A DNA stretch of 8,965 nucleotides from Verrucomicrobiota bacterium (GTDB taxonomy: Bacteria > Verrucomicrobiota > Verrucomicrobiia > Limisphaerales > JAGWYX01): contig JAGWYX010000105.1 of the NCBI GenBank assembly GCA_018969165.1, positions 1 through 8,965 of the forward strand, read 5' to 3'. Positions 6,282-8,965 of this stretch are shown piece by piece. Positions within the stretch are counted from its first letter, which is position 1. Each line of letters opens with the position of its first letter. The translations under genes were made by a program, and so were the position numbers. A model generated the notes under the pieces. The model was not told the DNA's origin. It saw only the letters and a program-made list of their open reading frames with translations, and made no database searches.

Positions 6282-7453
6282 GGCAGCTTGGTCCCCGGCG
6301 CGCCCTTGGCCGCCCTGTGCATCCCGGCGTGGACTCGGCTCAGGGCGGCGGCCAGCGCAGCCCAATCCTCCCCGGTCGTCTCCCAGCCGCTGCTGAAGCG
6401 CAGGACCCGGGCCGTGTCCGTCGGGGCATAGCCCATCGCGGCGAGCACGTGCGAGGGTTCCTCGCGCCCGGAGGCGCAGGCGGAGCCCGTGGAGACGGCA
6501 AAGCCGGCTTTGTCGAGCTTGACGACCCAGCGTTGCTGGCAGCCCGCTTGCGGCATCAGAGCCGAGACGGTGTTCCAAAGCCGGGGTTGTCCGGCGCCCA
6601 CAATCTCCGCCCCGGGCAGTCTGGCCAGCAACTCCGCTTCAAATGCCAGCCGCGCGCCGTCCATCCTCCTGCTTCCATCCGCCGTCCTCGTTCCTTGCAA
6701 CGCCGCCTCGCGGATTTCCAGCGCCGCCAGCATCGCGAGCACGCTCGGCACGTTTTCCGTACCGGCCCGCCGGCCTTCCTCCTGCTGGCCGCCGAGCAAC
6801 AACGGTTCGACTCGTCCCCGGGCCGGACATTTCAGGAATCCGACGCCTTTGGGTCCGCCGAACTTGTGGGCGCAACCGCTCACGAAATCGCAGGCGCCGA
6901 GCCTGCGCGCCGGCAGTTTGCCGATCCATTGGGCGGCGTCGCAGAAGAATGGGATTTCCCGGTCCCGGCACAGCGCCGACAATTCCGGCCACGGCTGGAG
7001 GACACCGGTCTCGTTGTTGGCCGCCATGACGGCGACCAGCCCGGGCCGGTCCTTTTTGAGCGAGTCGCGAACCCAGTCCAAATCGACAACCCCGGTATGG
7101 GACACGGGGATCCGGCGATGGCGCCGAGGAAAGAAGTGGCGTGTCGCCTCCAAGACGCAGGGGTGCTCGATGGCCGATACCCAGACCTCGGTGCCCGCCG
7201 GCAAGGTCCGGGCGAAATGATGCAACACCATGTTGTTCGACTCGGTGGCACCCGAGGTCCAGACAATGTCCAGGGCGTCGCAGCCGAGGAACCCGGCAAG
7301 TTTCGCCCGCGCGTCGGCGAGGGCGGCGTCCGCGCGGGCGCCGACGCGGTGGGGGCTCGAGGGATTGCCAATGAATTTTTCCGCGGCCTCGAGCCAGGCT
7401 TGCCGGGCCTCCGGCAGCAGCGGTGTCGTGGCGTTGTGGTCGAAGTAGAGCAT
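6278..7453 (-). CDS. Cysteine desulfurase, NifS/IscS family (391 aa)
   Basis: This is a PLP-dependent enzyme that converts cysteine to alanine and holds the sulfur as a persulfide for Fe-S clusters, tRNA thiolation or cofactors. It is full length. Key blocks are YFDHNATTP (3-11), TSGATESNN (66-74), the PLP-stacking His97, ANNETG (145-150), Asp172 and Gln175 in DAAQ, the Schiff-base Lys197 in AHKFGGPKG, RAGTENV (229-235), and the persulfide Cys326 in STGSACASG. The short SACASG loop and overall length fit group I (NifS/IscS) enzymes. I cannot tell NifS from IscS, and no IscU or other Fe-S assembly gene is nearby. A non-conserved stretch at about 254-267 (GTRTADGSRRMDGA), encoded by degenerate GGATGGA repeats, looks like a small insertion on the protein surface. 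The ATG at 7453 gives the standard N-terminus. No Shine-Dalgarno is seen. Confidence 0.96.
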   Translation of the reverse strand: MLYFDHNATTPLLPEARQAWLEAAEKFIGNPSSPHRVGARADAALADARAKLAGFLGCDALDIVWTSGATESNNMVLHHFARTLPAGTEVWVSAIEHPCVLEATRHFFPRRHRRIPVSHTGVVDLDWVRDSLKKDRPGLVAVMAANNETGVLQPWPELSALCRDREIPFFCDAAQWIGKLPARRLGACDFVSGCAHKFGGPKGVGFLKCPARGRVEPLLLGGQQEEGRRAGTENVPSVLAMLAALEIREAALQGTRTADGSRRMDGARLAFEAELLARLPGAEIVGAGQPRLWNTVSALMPQAGCQQRWVVKLDKAGFAVSTGSACASGREEPSHVLAAMGYAPTDTARVLRFSSGWETTGEDWAALAAALSRVHAGMHRAAKGAPGTKLP

Positions 7454-7498
7454 CCGGACAAGTTGCGTGCGACCAGGCTAAGGCACCCAAGGCGATCC

Positions 7499-7759
7499 TC
7501 ATTTCCGAACCCGGGGGTTGATCCGGTCGAATTGGCGGACGGTAGCATCGAACTCGGCATCCTCAACCCAGGAGCCGATGAGGAAATCAAGGTCGTGGTA
7601 GCGGAGGGGCTCCGCCGGCGAATGCACCCTTTCCGTGATGGCCTCGATCGCCACCGCCTTGAGTCTTTTATTCTCGCGGCGAGTTGTGCGGCGCCAGGCT
7701 TCGTCCACCGGGGTCAGACCTTGGCGGATCGTGTATTGGCTTTGAACGGATCGCTTCAC
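7499..7759 (-). CDS. Antitoxin-like protein (RHH N-terminus, VapB-like C-terminus), toxin missing
   Basis: This 86-aa protein has the two-part look of a type II antitoxin. The N-terminal part (about 8-45, QYTIRQGLTPVDEAWRRTTRRENKRLKAVAIEAI) resembles the FitA/ribbon-helix-helix pattern TIR-x-VD-x-ALRR-x-A-x-x-x-x-KSLN-x-VALEAL. The C-terminal part (53-84, YHDLDFLIGSWVEDAEFDATVRQFDRINP) matches the DLD-x-x-x-G-[ST]-W-x-E-[DE]-x-x-FD pattern of antitoxins that cap PIN-domain VapC toxins. The only start in frame after an upstream TAA is a GTG at 7759. The stop overlaps an ATG (ATGA at 7502-7499), the usual antitoxin-toxin junction. However, no PIN toxin follows and the desulfurase starts 45 nt later. 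Asn-Pro-Arg-Val-Arg-Lys at the end replaces the usual acidic/Trp end, so it may be decaying. Assignment is from pattern memory. Confidence 0.6.
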   Translation of the reverse strand: MKRSVQSQYTIRQGLTPVDEAWRRTTRRENKRLKAVAIEAITERVHSPAEPLRYHDLDFLIGSWVEDAEFDATVRQFDRINPRVRK

Positions 7760-7810
7760 GCCAGCAACTTAGGAAACCTTGCAAGAAACTCAACTCCGAA
7801 ACCACACGGC

Positions 7811-7852
7811 GCGGCGGAGCCGCAACCAAAGGAGCGCGGGTCTCCGGCCCGC
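7811..7852. repeat. Pair of GC-rich hairpins, likely a dispersed repeat
   Basis: GCGGC-GGA-GCCGC (7811-7823) is followed by GCGGG/CCCGC (7836-7840 with 7848-7852), which extends with a wobble pair to GCGGGTC/GGCCCGC. The second unit matches the one at 4373-4389 (GCGGGTCTGCGACCCGC) at 15 of 17 positions. The 7760-7882 stretch around it holds no gene that I trust. It lies between the GTG of the antitoxin gene and the 3' end of the possible 58-aa gene. It could therefore also help end transcription of the latter, although no T-run is present. Confidence 0.5.
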
Positions 7853-7882
7853 AGCCGTTCCCGTTTCCGTTGAACCGTCGAA

Positions 7883-8059
7883 TCACTCAGGCCCGATACT
7901 CGGCTTGCGAAATTCGGAGTTCACGTCGAAGACCCTCTCGCTGGAGCCGTCCCGGAACAAAATGCTCAGCAGTCGAAAGAAAGCTTCCAGGCTCGCCCAA
8001 TAAGCTTCGGCGTCCGCGCCGACAGCGGCGAAGGCGTCGTCGAACGCAAGGGCCGCCAT
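7883..8059 (-). CDS. Possible small protein or 5'-truncated remnant (58 aa)
   Basis: I found this frame by reading the minus strand by hand. It runs from the ATG at 8059 to the TGA at 7885-7883. The residues (FDDAFAAVGADAEAYWASLEAF, then FRLLSILFRDGSSERVFDV, then NSEFRKPSIGPE) have a balanced, protein-like composition. The other frames here are Arg/Pro/Ser-rich. The frame stays open upstream to a TGA at 8125-8123 with a hydrophobic reading (CCFLATFASAFGPVATPG) but no good start codon there. It may therefore be the 3' end of a gene that has lost its beginning. No family is recognised and no ribosome-binding site is seen. A hairpin pair lies just downstream. Confidence 0.35.
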   Translation of the reverse strand: MAALAFDDAFAAVGADAEAYWASLEAFFRLLSILFRDGSSERVFDVNSEFRKPSIGPE

Positions 8060-8114
8060 GCCTGGCGTTGCGACCGGGCCAAAGGCCGAGGCGAAAGTTG
8101 CCAGAAAGCAGCAG

Positions 8115-8133
8115 CCAGGCCGTCAGGGCCTGG
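8115..8133. repeat. Inverted repeat in the gap before the two-gene cassette
   Basis: Perfect 7-bp arms CCAGGCC (8115-8121) and GGCCTGG (8127-8133) surround the loop GTCAG. No T-run follows in either direction. It lies about 40 bp outside the left repeat of the two-gene cassette, and its role is unknown. The rest of 8060-8204 has no gene apart from the weak upstream frame noted for the 58-aa entry. Confidence 0.45.
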
Positions 8134-8172
8134 TTTCAGGACTGCCACGCCACGCCTCGTTGTCTTGCAAAG

Positions 8173-8187
8173 GAGGATGGGGTCAGG
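8173..8187 (+). repeat. Left REP-like inverted terminal repeat of the two-gene cassette
   Basis: GAGGATGGGGTCAGG matches, in inverted orientation, the sequence at 8838-8852 at 12 of 15 positions, including a perfect inner 8-mer GGGTCAGG/CCTGACCC. From memory, GGGGACGGGGTCAGG-type sequences are common REP-like repeats next to IS200-like REP-associated transposases. This copy would differ from that form at two positions. A weak promoter (TTGCAA 8165-8170, 17 nt, TAGGCT 8188-8193) overlaps it. Confidence 0.5.
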
Positions 8188-8204
8188 TAGGCTGAAGTGA
8201 GCTT

Positions 8205-8633
8205 ATGAAAACGTGCTTGAGCTTTGGCGACATCCTGAGGGTCGGGCAGCCTCAACTCGCGGAGATGCAAAGAATCGGCGACGCCTACCCGAGCCCCGAG
8301 GTTCCCGGCGCTTGTGAGGCGTTCACCCGCCAAGTCAACATTGTCGAAGCAATCCTGGTTCAAAATTATGGCATCGCTGCGGCGATGACCAGGCGAGCGG
8401 ACGATCTGAACGAGGTCGCCGAAATCTGGAATGGGATGAGCCGCTTTTGCCAGTCGGCACTGGCCTGTTTAGTAACCCTGAAGCACAAGTACCCTTACTG
8501 CGGTACTCCGGCCCTATACGACAAGGTGCTGGATTACAAGCTGGCATGTGACAAACGCTATCGGGGTGTGATGGAGGAGTTGGCATGTCAGAAGACGGAA
8601 TTCCCGAAGGGGCTGTTACCCGAGATGAAATAG
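8205..8633 (+). CDS. Hypothetical helical protein, first gene of the two-gene cassette (142 aa)
   Basis: No known family is recognised. The sequence reads as a soluble, mostly alpha-helical protein: CEAFTRQVNIVEAILVQNYG (about 36-56), AAAMTRRADDLNEVAEIWNGMSRF (about 58-81) and SALACLVTLKHKY (about 84-96). It has four cysteines in its second half (Cys82, Cys87, Cys99, Cys114) plus Cys127 near the end. It has no signal peptide or clear membrane helix. The ATG at 8205 has only a weak upstream purine stretch (AGTGAG). The stronger AAAGGAGG at 8169-8176 is too far away and abuts a 7-codon ORF (8177-8200). Base composition looks less GC-rich than the neighbouring genes, which fits recent arrival. 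Its 3' end overlaps the next gene by 49 bp, and the pair is bounded by inverted repeats. Confidence 0.65.
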   Translation: MKTCLSFGDILRVGQPQLAEMQRIGDAYPSPEVPGACEAFTRQVNIVEAILVQNYGIAAAMTRRADDLNEVAEIWNGMSRFCQSALACLVTLKHKYPYCGTPALYDKVLDYKLACDKRYRGVMEELACQKTEFPKGLLPEMK

Positions 8634-8842
8634 CGGAACTGGCCGGCCTGTTCGATCGTTACGAGTTCGCCTTTGACCCGCTCTCCCGCGCGGCCAGGGA
8701 GTCCGAGTCCGACTTTGAGGAGCGGGTTAAGAGCCTGTTCTCGGAGCGCGTGCAGCCTCGCTACTCGAGCGTCACCTTTGCCGCATTCCACTGCCGAATC
8801 AAATCGCGTTGCAGGGCGTATCTGCAAAAAAATGCGCCCTGA
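8585..8842 (+). CDS. Hypothetical small protein, second gene of the two-gene cassette (85 aa)
   Basis: No family is recognised. The first half is acidic (MSEDGIPEGAVTRDEIAEL, then LFDRYEFAFDPLSRAARESE). The second half becomes basic (VQPRYSSVTFAAFHCRIKSR, then CRAYLQKN at 76-83). This acidic-to-basic layout suits a small partner-binding or nucleic-acid-binding protein, but that is inference. The start is well supported: GGAGGAG at 8573-8579 lies 5 nt before the ATG at 8585, inside the coding sequence of the upstream gene, one of the few good Shine-Dalgarno sites in the window. The 49-bp overlap with the preceding gene in a different frame implies a coupled pair acting together. Its stop codon lies inside the right inverted repeat (8838-8852). 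Confidence 0.6.
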   Translation: MSEDGIPEGAVTRDEIAELAGLFDRYEFAFDPLSRAARESESDFEERVKSLFSERVQPRYSSVTFAAFHCRIKSRCRAYLQKNAP

Positions 8843-8852
8843 CCCGGTCCCC
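8838..8852 (-). repeat. Right REP-like inverted terminal repeat of the two-gene cassette
   Basis: CCTGACCCGGTCCCC is the inverted partner of 8173-8187 (12 of 15 positions) and includes the TGA stop of the 85-aa gene. The 113 bases after it, to the window end, show no gene that I can support; a TAGAAT -10-like hexamer at 8897-8902 lacks a good -35. Confidence 0.5.
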
Positions 8853-8965
8853 GCCTGAGCCCCTGCGCGCGCAACAATACTGACCAGACCCTGGGATAGA
8901 ATACAGTTTGCCAGCGGCCAATTTGCCCTGGGGCTAGGCGCGCGGGTAGGAGTGTATCCTCGGCG

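Noticed and set aside
6639..7502. Minus-strand frame starting at the antitoxin's ATGA overlap, considered as a toxin
   Set aside because: After the first few codons it has no PIN-domain residues and continues as a shadow of the desulfurase. Only the start is discussed as a possible relic.
6317..7873. Long plus-strand open frame of 518 codons
   Set aside because: It runs antisense to the cysteine desulfurase and the antitoxin gene. Its translation is Arg/Gly/Pro-rich with no domain, as expected from a high-GC shadow frame.
7966..8148. Minus-strand open frame of 60 codons
   Set aside because: Arg/Pro/Ser-rich translation. The overlapping frame ending at 7883 has a far more protein-like composition.
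7684..8190. Plus-strand open frame of 168 codons across the gene-poor stretch
   Set aside because: It crosses the hairpin repeats and the antitoxin start, is very Arg/Ser/Pro-rich, and has no ribosome-binding site.
8177..8200. Seven-codon leader ORF directly after AAAGGAGG
   Set aside because: The ribosome-binding site abuts the ATG with no spacing, and the sequence is part of the REP-like repeat. It has no regulatory codon pattern.
1..8965. CRISPR arrays, tRNA or rRNA genes, full insertion sequences, intrinsic terminators
   Set aside because: I saw no regularly spaced direct repeats, no tRNA-like fold, no transposase gene, and no hairpin followed by a T-run in the window.

Overview
The window is GC-rich bacterial DNA with tightly packed genes, few Shine-Dalgarno sequences and GC-rich hairpins between genes. 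My best guess is a member of the Verrucomicrobiota or a neighbouring PVC/Acidobacteriota-type lineage. This rests on the style of the RND pump, the PadR subfamily, the paired small membrane proteins and the hairpin repeats. There is no rRNA or other marker gene to confirm it.

Left part (1-4280, minus strand): a drug- or metabolite-efflux operon, read right to left as padR-type repressor, RND inner-membrane permease, then periplasmic lipoprotein adaptor. The adaptor runs off the left edge, and an outer-membrane channel may follow there. A perfect 9-bp-stem hairpin sits between padR and the permease gene. The permease has a rewritten proton-relay: D400-E401 in TM4, and alanine where AcrB has Lys940.

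Divergent regulatory region (4281-4556): a good -35/-10 pair for padR on the minus strand, a run of four GC-rich perfect inverted repeats, and then an AT-rich island with nested palindromes. The island overlaps a good promoter for the plus-strand chrB gene. That promoter would start transcription almost at the ATG, giving a nearly leaderless message.

Middle (4557-6281, plus strand): chrB, a chromate-resistance/regulatory protein with no chrA transporter in view. It is followed by two small single-pass membrane proteins separated by 1 nt. The two share a membrane-anchor-plus-helix layout and a similar closing motif, so they look like diverged tandem paralogues of unknown function.

Right-middle (6278-7759, minus strand): a complete cysteine desulfurase (NifS/IscS type) that meets the second membrane protein tail to tail with overlapping stop codons. 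Upstream lies a small antitoxin-like gene with a ribbon-helix-helix-like N-terminus and a VapB-like C-terminus. Its toxin is missing: only an ATGA overlap and a few toxin-like codons remain before the desulfurase starts.

Right end (7760-8965): a hairpin-rich gene-poor stretch with one possible 58-aa gene or gene remnant. Then comes a compact two-gene cassette of unknown function (142 aa and 85 aa, overlapping by 49 bp), bounded by imperfect 15-bp inverted repeats that resemble REP-like GGGGTCAGG termini. This cassette is the best candidate here for an undescribed, possibly mobile, unit.
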